A stretch of 64,000 nucleotides of DNA from Chitinophagaceae bacterium (GTDB lineage: Bacteria > Bacteroidota > Bacteroidia > Chitinophagales > Chitinophagaceae), in contig JADJYK010000006.1 of assembly GCA_016719815.1 (NCBI GenBank), forward strand, positions 207,506-271,505. Direction: 5' to 3'. Positions 10,009-20,696 of this stretch are shown piece after piece. The notes under the pieces are model-generated. The model was not told the origin of the DNA and ran no database searches. It saw only the letters and a program-made list of their open reading frames with translations. A program made the translations under genes and the position numbers. Within the stretch, counting starts at the first letter, position 1. Each line of letters begins with the position of its first letter.

Positions 10009-11330
10009 TTTTTCATTTTTAAACGTTCATTTACAAGTGCTCCAACCTTCCTGCCATACTCGTTACTCACTATACATGAACCATGATAGTGAATACCCCC
10101 ATAAAACCGGGCCCAGTTATTTTCTATTGCGGCCTGCCTGAATGAAGTGAATGAACGGTTTTTTACACCGAACTCCAGCTCCGACGTATCTGTGTAAGCA
10201 AAATTGTCACCAAAAATATCAGTTAGAGCCTCAGCTGCAGAAGCAGATACAGTACTATGTCCGCATGTGTACTCTGGGAACGGAGGTGTTTGCAAGTATG
10301 GCCGCCATTCAGAATATCCCAGGTAGTTGTTAATAGCTGTTTCCGGACGGAGGAGATTACTTCTATATTTCTCATCCCAGCATTGAATAAATGCATCGAA
10401 ACCAGCAATAGCGGTTTTTGCATATGCAGCTACAGTTGTTGAAAAATCAGCCTTACCAGTCTGCGCTGCTATTCCCACTATGTTCATCCAGTGTCCCGGA
10501 GGTGAGAATTTCTTAGCAGTGAACATTACATGGCCTTCAACAATTGATCTGTTACCACGATCATCCCACAACTCTGCGATGTGTTTTTGCTCATCAGTCA
10601 AACTGTCACCGGCATTCTTAACCTCCATCACCCACTTATAGAATTCACTGTTCTTGTTATCAAGATTAAAAGCAGGGGGTCTTGGGGTTAGAAACTGACT
10701 GGCACTATCCATCACAATTGGCCGGATTTTATTCCAATTTGGTTCCAATGCCTGGGCATACTGAGGTGGAGTAGGTACCCACCTAGCTTTAACATCTGTT
10801 TTAATTTCATACTTTGGAGCGGTCCTTGTCTGTGCATAATTGTCCCCCTTGCTCCACGTTATTATTTGTCCGGAAACTGAATCGGCTAATTTTCTTGAAG
10901 CTTCTTTCATTTCACTGCTCATTCCCGACTCTTTTGCTATTGAATCCAGAATTGAAAGCTGATCTTTCATACTTCCTTCAGGGAAGGTTGTAGCCTCACC
11001 TGCTTTACAGAAAGCCAACAGTGCCGCAAACTGGAAGTTTACACCTGCTGTATCCGGAAAAGTAACGGTTGGCAAATGCTTTATCTGACCAGCCAATGAC
11101 TGAAATCTGCTATCACCAATTGCAACAACTTCATAAGCCGCAATTGCAGCATAAGTATAGCACCGGCTTGCAACTATTGGCGCAAGGTTATTGCCCATCA
11201 CTACATAGTTATAGGCCTTGACTGTTTTTGAATACAGAAATGGGTCGTTAAATAAATTTTTATACTCCTTTTTTTCACTGCAGCCTGCAACAGCAAATAT
11301 CACTGTCGCAACTGTTATTAACCGTTTCAT
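10005..11330 (-). CDS. PAP2-superfamily / vanadium haloperoxidase-like lipoprotein
   Basis: A 441-residue protein with a lipoprotein signal (VAGCSEKK). The C-terminal half has the PAP2/vanadium-haloperoxidase signature: LLRPETAINNYLG, then FPEYTCGHSTVSASAAE (usually PSGHS, here with Cys), and a distal RFYGGIHYHGSCI that resembles the His-containing third motif. Family members are acid phosphatases or vanadate-dependent haloperoxidases. Bacteroidota homologues are often encoded beside FG-GAP/ASPIC-repeat proteins, as here. The substrate is unknown. It lies 27 bases after the FG-GAP gene and overlaps the GH30 gene by four bases, so it is part of the PUL transcript. Confidence 0.8.
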   Translation of the reverse strand: MKRLITVATVIFAVAGCSEKKEYKNLFNDPFLYSKTVKAYNYVVMGNNLAPIVASRCYTYAAIAAYEVVAIGDSRFQSLAGQIKHLPTVTFPDTAGVNFQFAALLAFCKAGEATTFPEGSMKDQLSILDSIAKESGMSSEMKEASRKLADSVSGQIITWSKGDNYAQTRTAPKYEIKTDVKARWVPTPPQYAQALEPNWNKIRPIVMDSASQFLTPRPPAFNLDNKNSEFYKWVMEVKNAGDSLTDEQKHIAELWDDRGNRSIVEGHVMFTAKKFSPPGHWMNIVGIAAQTGKADFSTTVAAYAKTAIAGFDAFIQCWDEKYRSNLLRPETAINNYLGYSEWRPYLQTPPFPEYTCGHSTVSASAAEALTDIFGDNFAYTDTSELEFGVKNRSFTSFRQAAIENNWARFYGGIHYHGSCIVSNEYGRKVGALVNERLKMKK

Positions 11331-11356
11331 ATAAGCAATTTTATAAATTAAATCCC

Positions 11357-14300
11357 TTAATAGTTTGCCCTGTAAAAGCTAATTGTATTATTATTTCTTG
11401 TTATCAGCATCAATTTATTCCGTCCCGCCTGTGTAACCCATTTTATATCCCTGGCCTCACCATCAAAAGTGGATATTATTCCATCTAAAATAAACGTCTT
11501 CTTTTGCTTATCATAAGAAAAAGCAGCAGGTAGCATACCGTCATATCTGCCTTCGTAAGGAGTAACTCCATAATAGTTTCCTGCGGCCACAAACGAGGCC
11601 TGTCTAGCTATCTCATTTTTTGCAAAAGACATTAACGGTGCCATTTGTAACTCTTCAGGCAAATCAATCCTGACAAAGTTGCCCTTCCCATCGTTAATAA
11701 AGCAAGAAGAGCTCAACACTTCTGCCTTTAATTCCTGATAATCTTTGAACAAATCATAGAAGAGATATTGTACTGTTTTTCCGGCCACCTCACTATACTT
11801 CAGATAGGCTTTCTTTAATACAGGCAATGACCTTTCCAGTTCATCCTTTGCAAGAAATGTATATTCTTTCCCATCAATTGTGTAACAAAGTACTTGTTCA
11901 ACGGCACCATTATTATCAAAGTCTTTCATGTATAATTTTAATGGTCCATTTTTCCCCGACCAGAGCTTTGAGTTATGTCCCCAGTTTCCGGCAAGAAAAT
12001 CAACAAAACCATCACTGTTCACATCTGCCGGCAATAGACATTGCCATAAACCTGTTGACTGAGGCACAGCTGTTTCAGTAAATCGTCCCTTACTATTAAT
12101 AAAAATCTTAAGCGGCATCCATTCTCCGGTAATAACAAGATCAGGCCATGTATCATTATTCACATCAGCAAATGCGGCAGAAGTAACCATACCTACTGCT
12201 TGTAAAAAGATTGTTTCCCTGGTAGCCAAATCGAATTTGGCATTCCCATTATTCAGATACAGATATGAATTTACGGGCTGACCATAAGCTGTTTGACTTG
12301 CCAGGTTGCCGATAAAAAAGTCATTATCTCCATCCTTATCAATATCAGCATAAGTTATACAGGATTTACTTTCATATTGAATAGGGAAAGCAAGTTCTGA
12401 TTTTTTGAAATTACCTTTTCCATCATTTAAATATAGCCTGTCTGCACCTTCAATACTTGCCTTTAACACTTCATTCCCCCCGCTTGTCACTAACAAATCG
12501 GGATGCTTATCTCCATTTGCATCAAAGAAAGCCGCATCCACATCTTCACTTCCGGCATCTATCTCAAATATTGGCTTATTGCTTTCCGCAAAACTGCCGT
12601 CCTGTTTTTGTATAAACAAAGCACCTGGTTGTGTTTTGCCACCACATACATACATGTCATCAAGCCCATCGCCATTTACGTCTGCAACAGCCACCTTGGG
12701 GCCACGGGTTGAGAGCTTGTGAGGAATCAGGTACTGAATATTAAAATCGTAAAAATCATTTTCTTTGTGTTTCCATCCCGAAAGGAGCTCGACAGGACTA
12801 AAAACTTTTTTATTCCGAAACCACTGCGTATAATCAAAAAAATCCTGAGCACCAGCCTTTCTTAGTTCAACAGCCTTACCAGCTGCAAGATTCTTTAATA
12901 ATTGATACGTCTGATCGGGCCAAACTATCAGCATACTATCGACGATTGATAATGTATCAAGCCCAAAGAAAAGCTTCGGCTCAACAGAAGACTGAAAGCC
13001 CCTTGTAAGAGTCAACTGCTGATATTGCAAACCATTTTTGGTGAACAGGTATGCTTTTGCCCCAAGGCCATATTTATTTAAGCTTTCGCCTTTGAAAGAA
13101 AGAACTATACTCTTTTTATTTTCCGTATTATTTTTTAAAATAAGTGCTTTCTCCTCAAGAGTATTAATTACCATGTCAAGATCGCCGTCATTATCTAAAT
13201 CTGTATAGGCTGCACCATTGTAAAACCTTTCATCTTACTTGTTCCCCAATCATTGCTCACATCACTGAAAGAATAATCATTATTATTCTTAAAAAAGAAG
13301 GGATGGCAACTTCCTTCAGGCATCGCATCAATTGTTTCCTGATCGTACTTATCGGTAAAATCCAGGCCTTTTTTTACTGTCTGGTCAGAAACAAATCTTA
13401 CATAGTCCATATCCACTGGCCTTTTAGGAATTCCGCTTGAGACAAACAGATCTTTTCTTCCATCATTATCGAAATCAGCAAATAGAGGAGCCCAGCTCCA
13501 GTCTGTAGCTGAAACGTGACACCTCAAAGCCATATCACTAAAAGATACACCGCTGCCATTATTTCTTTGCAAACAATTTCTAGACACCTGGTGCTGGTAC
13601 CCATTAACCGTCAGTTTCATGTTATAGATATCCGGATTCTCATCACTGCCATAAGTTTTAAGGGTCTTCTCGTCAGGCGGCAGCATGTCCACCGTCACCA
13701 CATCCGGTTGTCCATCGTTATTGTAGTCGTTAATATCATTGCCCATACTGAAACGGCTGTAATGTCTGAAATGCTTTGCGCCGCTTTCAGAAAAAGTTCC
13801 ATTGCCATTATTTATGTAGTAGTAGTCATTTTCATGAAAATCATTGCCAATATAAATGTCATCCCATCCATCATTATTCATATCAGCTACCGCAAGCCCA
13901 AGACCATATCCCAGATTACTCTGGTAAATGCCTGACTCTTTAGAAACATCTGTAAACTTTCCAGAAGAGTTTATGTCATTTCTGTAAAATCTGTCGCCGG
14001 CTATTGTATCATACGAGTGCCTTCTCATCGTATCAACCACATTCTGATGAGGCTGATACGATTGATTTAAAAGGTAACAATCAAGATCTCCGTCACGGTC
14101 GTAATCAAAAAAAGCAGCTTGCTGGGAAAGACCTGAGAAGTCTAATGCATATTCTTTACTTTTTCAGTAAAGGTGCCGTTCCCATTATTGATATATAGCT
14201 CATTAAATCCGTTAAGTCCAAATTTTCTGCTTACGGCGCAAACGTATATATCCAAAAAACCATCGCCGTTAATATCAGACATGGTCACACCTGAAGCCCA

Positions 14301-14645
14301 ATCTGAATTCCCTGCAACACCAGCAGTTGGTGTAATATCATCAAACTTAAGGTCTCCTTTATTAAGGTAAAGTTTGTTATTTCCTTTAGTGTTTGCTGTA
14401 AAAAAAATATCAGTCAGCCCATCATTGTTTACATCACCAACTGCAACTCCGCCACCATTATAATAATAGAGATAGTAGAGAATATTAAAGAGTTTTTTTT
14501 CTGGCAACTTATTTGTAAAAGTGACATGAGTGGAGGATGAAGGCAGACTTGTAAAATGGTATTTTTTTTTCTGGCTGCATCCTGCTGCATAAAGCAAAAG
14601 AAGAAGAAGAGCCAGTTTCATATAACTATCTTTCCAATTTTTCAT
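11357..14645 (-). CDS. FG-GAP/VCBS-repeat lipoprotein (CRTAC1/ASPIC-like), frameshifted
   Basis: A large surface lipoprotein of about 1,095 residues, split into frames 14142-14645, 13195-14040 and 11357-13174. The first ATG in frame is at 14645. The signal ends in LYAAGCSQKK. Repeats of the calcium-binding integrin type D-x-N-x-D-G-x-x-D recur: VGDVNNDGLTDIFF, MSDINGDGFLDIYV, VADMNNDGWDDIYI, FADFDNDGRKDLFV, VADVNGDGLDDMYV, YADIDKDGDNDFFI and FADVNNDTWPDLVI. They predict a beta-propeller. The middle (about 12900-13170) matches the ASPIC/UnbV-type segment. Such proteins accompany SusCD systems in Chitinophagaceae and are thought to bind glycans or partner proteins, but this is not established. 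The breaks near 13185 and 14140 interrupt conserved repeats and are probably sequencing indels. Confidence 0.8.
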
Positions 14646-14675
14646 ATTGCAAATTACACTCTGTAAGAGCAAAAT

Positions 14676-14709
14676 AAATGGGGATGTAAAAGAAATTACA
14701 TCCCCATTT
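14676..14709 (-). terminator. Perfect 14-bp stem-loop between LamG and FG-GAP genes
   Basis: The arms 14676-14689 (AAATGGGGATGTAA) and 14696-14709 are exact complements around a 6-nt loop. On the minus strand the stem is followed by a T-rich ATTTTGC. It lies just after the LamG stop and before the FG-GAP start. It probably acts as a leaky terminator or as an RNA-stabilising 3' end separating susCD-LamG from the enzyme genes. Confidence 0.8.
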
Positions 14710-14749
14710 TCAAAAAAACTATTCTGTCAATAACAGCGAAAATCTCATG

Positions 14750-15597
14750 TTATTTTTTGGCAGTAAATAAAGCCTGTATTTCTGTAGCAGTTAACACTGT
14801 ACTGTACAATCTAAACTGATCAATGCTACCCTTGAATGTACATGCCAGCCAGTCATCTGAATCGTAGCTGGTTGAAGGTCCTGCACCAACTCTGTATTCA
14901 CTGATTTTACTTGTTGCCAGATCTAAAGGACCGTGTGTGCCCCATGTTTTTACATTCGGATTTTGAACACCATCTACATACAGTTTAGCTGTACTGTTAG
15001 TCTGATCATAAGTAAAAACAAGATGATGCCAGTTGTTGTCACACAGACCGGCTATGGATTGTCCCCCTTCCCAGGTAAACCAAGTGTCACCAGTATTAGT
15101 TACAAATTCGCTTTTTACTGCACAGGCTGTGTTATTACCTTCAAGGAAAAGGAAAGCAATAGCATTGCTCAATGGTAACCATCTACTGCCTTGATTGACA
15201 TCAGGTATTCAGGGCCATTACCACCGGCATTGTTCTTAGTTTGTCCGTCTTTTTTATACCAAACAGATATTGAAATACTCTTACTGGAAGCCCATTCGTT
15301 AAAAGAAGGATACTTAATAAACTTCTTATTAACTCCGGTAACTCCTTTTCCACTTACGCCAGTAGAAGAAGTAAACGGATTATCAGATGCAAAGTTTGCT
15401 CTTACACTATCAACTGCATTCATCAGCGGGTTTGTAGTAGTACCATCGAAAGCGGCATAAAATTTAAGCGGGCCTCCAGGCGCATTGGCATCCTTTGGAT
15501 AGTCGCCCAAAGCAGGCCTGTCCATTTTTTGGCAAGATGCCAGCAGTAAGGCAGCACAGGCTGCAAGGCTTATTTTTTTCAAAATATTTTTTTTCAT
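14750..15597 (-). CDS. LamG (concanavalin-A-like) domain lipoprotein, one frameshift
   Basis: A lipoprotein of about 280 residues (LLLASCQKMDRPALGDYPKD). After a short spacer it is a single LamG/Laminin_G_3 jelly-roll: KFYAAFDGTT, KSISISVWYKKDG, NWHHLVFTYDQTNSTAKLYVDG, and the family C-terminus FKGSIDQFRLYSTVLTATEIQALF. Proteins of this type directly after susD serve as surface glycan-binding proteins, and that is the inferred role. The frame changes near 15170-15180 between KAVDGYH and WLPLSNAIAF, consistent with one lost base. It is separated from susD by a strong hairpin. Confidence 0.82.
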
Positions 15598-15624
15598 TTC
15601 AATTGTTTTAATTGATTAGAATTG

Positions 15625-15662
15625 TTTTCTGCCGGATTACTTTTTTCAGTTCCGGCAGAAAA
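15625..15662 (-). terminator. 12-bp stem-loop after susD
   Basis: TTTTCTGCCGGA at 15625-15636 is exactly complementary to TCCGGCAGAAAA at 15651-15662, with a 14-nt loop. It occupies the gap between the susD stop and the LamG gene. On the minus strand only short T runs follow, so it may protect the 3' end of susCD mRNA as much as terminate transcription. Confidence 0.7.
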
Positions 15663-15669
15663 CTATTTA

Positions 15670-17175
15670 TTACCAACAAGGATTCTGAACCAGTATGCCC
15701 CCGGCAAAGTCAATAGCTGATTGAGGCAGCGGATAATACTTATGACAAGGTGTATAACCACTTGTCCCCAATATTGATTCTGCATCTCCCCACCTTACCA
15801 GATCAAAGAATCTTTCACCCTCCATGGCAAACTCAGACCTTCTTTCTTGTTTAATAGCAACCCGCATTTGTGCCTGAGAGGTGAAAGAAATTGAACCCAA
15901 GCCGGCCCTGCTGCGAATCAAATTAACCCAGGTAGTTGCATTTGTTTGGTTTGTAGCGCCTCCTAATTCGTTGGCAGCCTCTGCAGCCATCAAAACAACA
16001 TCTGCATACCGAAGCAGCACATGGTTAAGCCAGGAGTTTTGTCTTCTGCCGGTCAATGTCTGCATTGATGGCTCCGGATAAACCTTCTTGTTCCAATATG
16101 CACGGGGCAATACTGCAGGATAAGCAGGTACCGTTTTTCCATAACCGTCATCTTGTCCTGAATACAGAATAGTTGCGCTCCTCCTTGCATCGCCAGATTC
16201 ATAAGATGCTTCCTGACCAGGTTCCGGTGTATTCCATCCCCAACCAAGATCCCATGTACCTGAGCCCCTTACACCCTGTTCTACTCCATATTCATATCCG
16301 TTATCTGGCACTCCGTTAGGGCCAACATTTGCTTGTATCTCAAACAAGGATTCCTTTCCATTTTCACCTTCAACGAGGAAGTTTGATTTGTAATTAGTCA
16401 GCAATTCATACTTAGTTGAACTAATGATTTGCTGACAAAGAGCCAATGCTCCTGCCCAATCCTGGCGGTACAACTTAGCTTTTGCAGCAAAGGCCATTGC
16501 AGAGTATTTTGTTAAGCGGCCGGGATACTTATTATTACCTGCTGCGTTAATCCAATCCTCAGGTAAATTAGTAATACCAGCACTCAGATCTGCATCAATT
16601 AATGCCCAAATCTGAGCTACTGTGGCCTTAGCCTTTTTCATGTCGTTAGGCACATAAACCCTGAAATCAATTTTGGGCACTTCACCAAAAACTCTCACTA
16701 AATCAAAATAAGACAATGCACGGAAAAACTTAGCCTCTGCAACATTGATCAATGAAGCCGGATCTGTCAACTGAAGTGAGTCCGCTGTTTGAATTACTGT
16801 ATTTGTTTTATTAATTAAATTATAATGGTGATCCCAATAAATGCTGCTTGACCAGTGTGATTTCTGATACTGGAAGTTATCGTAAATCAAACCCCAGTCT
16901 GCACCATCGCTGGCACTGCTGCCCTTCATGGCATCATCACCGCGGAAGGAGTTAAGACCAAACCATGGAATACTGCTGAAACCGTGATAGGCACCGTTAC
17001 GATCAAGAAAGGCTCCATATAATCCGAAGGTAAGACCTTCCACACCACCCTGGTTCAAGTCTTCCAGCGAAGCCTGAAGGGGTTTACGATCGAGAAACTT
17101 CTTACAGCTCCCGAACATCATACCCATTGCCGGAACAGCCAGGATAAAAAGCAGGTTAAATATTTTCTTTCTCAT
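15670..17175 (-). CDS. SusD/RagB-family outer-membrane glycan-binding lipoprotein
   Basis: A 501-residue, intact SusD homologue. The signal peptide ends in the lipobox MFGSCKKFLDRKP. The TPR-containing N-terminal part has NVAEAKFFRALSYFDLVRVFGEVP. The C-terminal hallmarks are LLRYADVVLMAAEAANELGG, WVNLIRSRAGLG and IKQERRSEFAMEGERFFDLVRWG. It forms the lid over the SusC pore and binds the oligosaccharide substrate at the cell surface. It lies 19 bases downstream of susC. Sequence alone does not reveal the glycan, which here is inferred from GH30/GH144 neighbours. Confidence 0.95.
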   Translation of the reverse strand: MRKKIFNLLFILAVPAMGMMFGSCKKFLDRKPLQASLEDLNQGGVEGLTFGLYGAFLDRNGAYHGFSSIPWFGLNSFRGDDAMKGSSASDGADWGLIYDNFQYQKSHWSSSIYWDHHYNLINKTNTVIQTADSLQLTDPASLINVAEAKFFRALSYFDLVRVFGEVPKIDFRVYVPNDMKKAKATVAQIWALIDADLSAGITNLPEDWINAAGNNKYPGRLTKYSAMAFAAKAKLYRQDWAGALALCQQIISSTKYELLTNYKSNFLVEGENGKESLFEIQANVGPNGVPDNGYEYGVEQGVRGSGTWDLGWGWNTPEPGQEASYESGDARRSATILYSGQDDGYGKTVPAYPAVLPRAYWNKKVYPEPSMQTLTGRRQNSWLNHVLLRYADVVLMAAEAANELGGATNQTNATTWVNLIRSRAGLGSISFTSQAQMRVAIKQERRSEFAMEGERFFDLVRWGDAESILGTSGYTPCHKYYPLPQSAIDFAGGILVQNPCW

Positions 17176-17194
17176 AATAATATTATTTCCTTAA

Positions 17195-20100
17195 TTAAAA
17201 ATTAATGTTTATGCCACCTGAAATAACTCTTGGCAGAGGGTTAGTTCCTTCATCTATACCAAAGCTGGTAGAAGAACCTCCAAAATCAGGAGAATAGCCT
17301 GAGTTCTTTTTCCATGTTTTGAGATTCTGAATATTGAAGAATACTCTCATACTCTTGATATAAGCCTTCTTCAGCATTTCTGAATTAAAGCTGTATCCGA
17401 TCTGCAGATTTCTGATACGTAAATAACTGCCATCTTCAATTCCATACGTAGAAGGAAGCCTGTTAGTGCTGTATGCATCACCCAAAAGTGGTTCCCAGTT
17501 AGAGGTACCGGCACCATGCCACCGATCCAGCTTGAACTTAGGATAGTTGAACTTTGTGTATGGAAGTTCAGAACTACCCCAGTACCTGTACACTTCGTTT
17601 CCATAAACACCCTGAAAGTCAACTCCAAAATCAAATCCTTTGTATTTCAATCCAACATTTCCGCCATAAGTAAAATCAGGAGTTGGGTTACCAATAACGG
17701 TTCTGTCATCTGTTGTTATCTTACCATCTCCGTTTACATCCTTATATTTCAAGCAACCCGGAACATAGCTCGAACCTACGTTCATTACAGGCGAAGCAAG
17801 AATATCTGCATAGCTTTGGTACACACCTTCAACCACATAACCCCAAAAAGCGCCGATCGGATAACCAGGAACTACCCTGTTAGCCCTTTGCTCATCATAC
17901 CCGGACGTATAGGTTGATTCAAGGAACAGATTATCGTATGTGGTAATGTTAGCGGATACACTCAGGTTAAGATCTCTTGTCAACTTTTGATTATAGCTGG
18001 CCGAAATTTCAAAACCTCTATTCCGCATTTTACCCAAGTTTGTAAGAGTAGATCTGCCACCACCTGCATCTATCAAGGCCAGCAGATCTTTGGTTGTTTT
18101 ATGGTAATAGGATATTTCTCCATGCAATTTTCTTCCTAACATATCGAACTCGATTCCCACTTCCTTTCCATCAACTGTTTCCCAATGCAGATTCTTATCA
18201 GCAAGATAAGTTTCGTTATATACAGGTACAATCAGGTTACCAAACACAGCACTTGAGCTGGTTGATATTGTTGGATAAGCAGGATAATCATATCCATAAG
18301 TATTCTGAATACCTAACTGACCAAAGCTTGTTTTCAATTTCAGGTAGTCAAATACTTTCTGATTTTGGAAGAAATCTTCTTTGCTGATTTCCCATGCAGC
18401 ACCAATTGCCCAGAAATTCTGTCCCTGGTTGCCATAATCCTGGCGCCAGGCTGACGATAAGTCACGGCGGAATGATGCATTGAGCAAATACTTTCCTTTG
18501 TAGTTATACAAAAGCCTCATCAGGCTGGAAACTGTAGCTCTTTCCCACTGTCCAGAAGATGAAAGCCTTGTATCCTTATCGCCAAAACCATTGTCAACAT
18601 ACCAGAACCTTTTGTCGTTTGGTATCGGATCACCGGTTTGAGATTGCTTAACAGAAGCGTACAACCCTCTGAAATCATTATAATAAGTGGTGAAACCACC
18701 GATAGCAGTAAGGTTATGGTCACCAAAGGCCTTCTTGTAAGTAAGAATATGGTCTTGCTGAAACTTATTCCAGCGCTGATTGCTTTGAGAAACTGAAGTA
18801 AGGTTGTAGCTAACATGTATGAAATTACTGTTAGAGATAGGATCGTAAAGGCTGTCAATAGGCCTGTAAGATCTTGCATCCACATTCGACATATCAGCAT
18901 AAAACGTAGAACGGAAATTGAAATCCTTCAGGAAAGTAACATCAGCATAAATGCTTCCTACCATTCTGTTTTCATATGACAATTCTTTATCCCAGTTGTC
19001 GTTCAGTTCCCATGCCGGGTTTGCCATTTGTCCTGCCTGAATAGCCAGGTTGTAATAAGCACCCATTTCTGAGTTGTAAACCGGGGTAATAGGCAAGGTG
19101 CGGCGGGCAGTAAATAACAGTCCGTTTGCGGCGCCGTATGGATTCTTTTGTCTTACACCGCTAAAAGTGAAGCCCAGTTTTATTGACTTTCCAACTTTTA
19201 CTTCATCATTTAAATTAAGGGTGATTTTGCTCAGTTGCTGGTGTTTAATTACACCTTCTTCTTTTGTATAACCAAAGCCAAAATAAAGTTTGTTTTTATC
19301 TGTAGCTGTGGAAATACTCAGGTTGCTGGCCGACATTGCACCGGTTCTTGTTAATTCATCCACCCAATCAGTATTCCCTGTCCAGGGAGTAAAGTCAAAC
19401 CACCCGGCACTTGATGGAGTAAGCCCAAGATTCATTTGTTCTTCTTCAAAGAGTGTTTTAAACTCTGAAGCATTTACCATATCAATCTTATCAACCAGTT
19501 TCTTGGCACTGAATGTAGTATTGAAATTAATATTTACTTGTCCAGACTTTGCTTTTTTGGTGGTAATGGCGATAACACCGTTCGCACCTCTTACACCGAA
19601 GATAGCCAGTGATGAAGGGTCCTTCAGAATTTCGATTGACTCAATATCGTTAGGGTTTAAAAGCCAATATTGTCATTGAAAATTCCATCAACAAGGTAAA
19701 GAGGCTTTAATCCACCAAGGCTGTTTGTACCTCTGATTACGAATATCAGGCTCCTGGCCCGGAGTACCTGAGTTAATTACACTTAAACCGGCCACTTTAC
19801 CTTGTAGAGAAGCAACGGGGTTTGTGTTTGGCTTATCTGATACATCACGGCCACTGAGTTTAACGATTGAACCTGTCAGGTCTCTTTTGCTGGCAGTACC
19901 ATAACCAATCACCACCACTTCATCCATTTTACGGGTTGACTGAACCAGTCTTACACTGATTTGCTGGCGGCCACCTACAGAAACTTCCTGAGATTCGTAG
20001 CCAACAGCCGAAAATACCAAAACGGCATTGTCGGGAACAGTAATAACAAAATTACCGTTTGCATCTGTAGCTGTACCAACAGTAGAGCCTTTTACCTGAA

Positions 20101-20527
20101 CAGATGCAGCCACGCCGTCACCAGCATCATTGGTTACACGTCCTGATACACGGATGTCTGCATCGGCAGGATCAGTAGAACGGAGAGCAACCAGGTTATC
20201 CTCCAGATGGCGATAGCTGATAGATGTTCCGGCAAATAATTGCTGTAGTACATCTTTTAGCTGAGCATTCTGCAGGTTAATAGTTACTTTCTGTTTCAAA
20301 TCCCGCATACGGGTGTTGTAGAGAAAGCGAAAGTTCCCCTGTTTTTCGATTGTTCGCAGCAGTTGTGAAATTTCTGTGTCGTTTGCTTTTACCGATATTG
20401 TTTGTGCGTCGAGACCGGCTAAAGCATGAAACGTAAAGAAAACTGTAAGTAGTAATGTAAGTTTCATAACCAAGAGCGGCTTTTTCAGGGCTTTAATATG
20501 CCCGTTAATCAAAGTCTTTTTTTTCAT
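17195..20527 (-). CDS. SusC/RagA-family TonB-dependent transporter with STN domain (frameshifted)
   Basis: An outer-membrane oligosaccharide importer of about 1,110 residues. From 20527 it has a long signal region, an STN (secretin/TonB N-terminal) domain with LLRTIEKQGNFRFLYNTRM, a carboxypeptidase-like beta-sandwich (RVSGRVTNDAGDGVAASVQVKG), the TonB-box-type motif DEVVVIGYGT, a plug (VASLQGKVAGLSV, then GANGVIAITTKKAKSG), and the barrel ending in the usual INF. Frames 19688-20527 and 17195-19480 are joined by a third frame across 19480-19690 that encodes the conserved plug, so two indels are present. The STN domain implies that substrate binding is signalled to the inner-membrane FecR and cognate sigma factor encoded just upstream. 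Confidence 0.93.
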
Positions 20528-20626
20528 ACAATTTAATTATTTAGTAGCATATTGAGGAAGTCTGTCGCAGATTTCCGTAAATAATGTTAACTATCGGGAA
20601 TGCCTGCATCCCCGCTTTTGTATGAG

Positions 20627-20640
20627 TCCTCCTAGGAGGA
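20627..20640. promoter_or_regulatory. 14-bp perfect palindrome between fecR and susC
   Basis: TCCTCCTAGGAGGA is a perfect inverted repeat with no loop, located 57 bases before the susC end of the fecR-susC gap (20528-20696). It could be an operator half-site pair or a coincidence. No TAnnTTTG promoter is seen beside it, as expected if susC is read by its own ECF sigma factor. Confidence 0.35.
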
Positions 20641-20696
20641 ATTGTTTAGGCTTAGCATAGCAATCAGTTTTTTGTTTTAAATAAGCAGATGTATGT

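Noticed and set aside
20581..20696. Riboswitch or tRNA in the fecR-susC gap
   Set aside because: Apart from the short palindrome there is no conserved aptamer or cloverleaf pairing.
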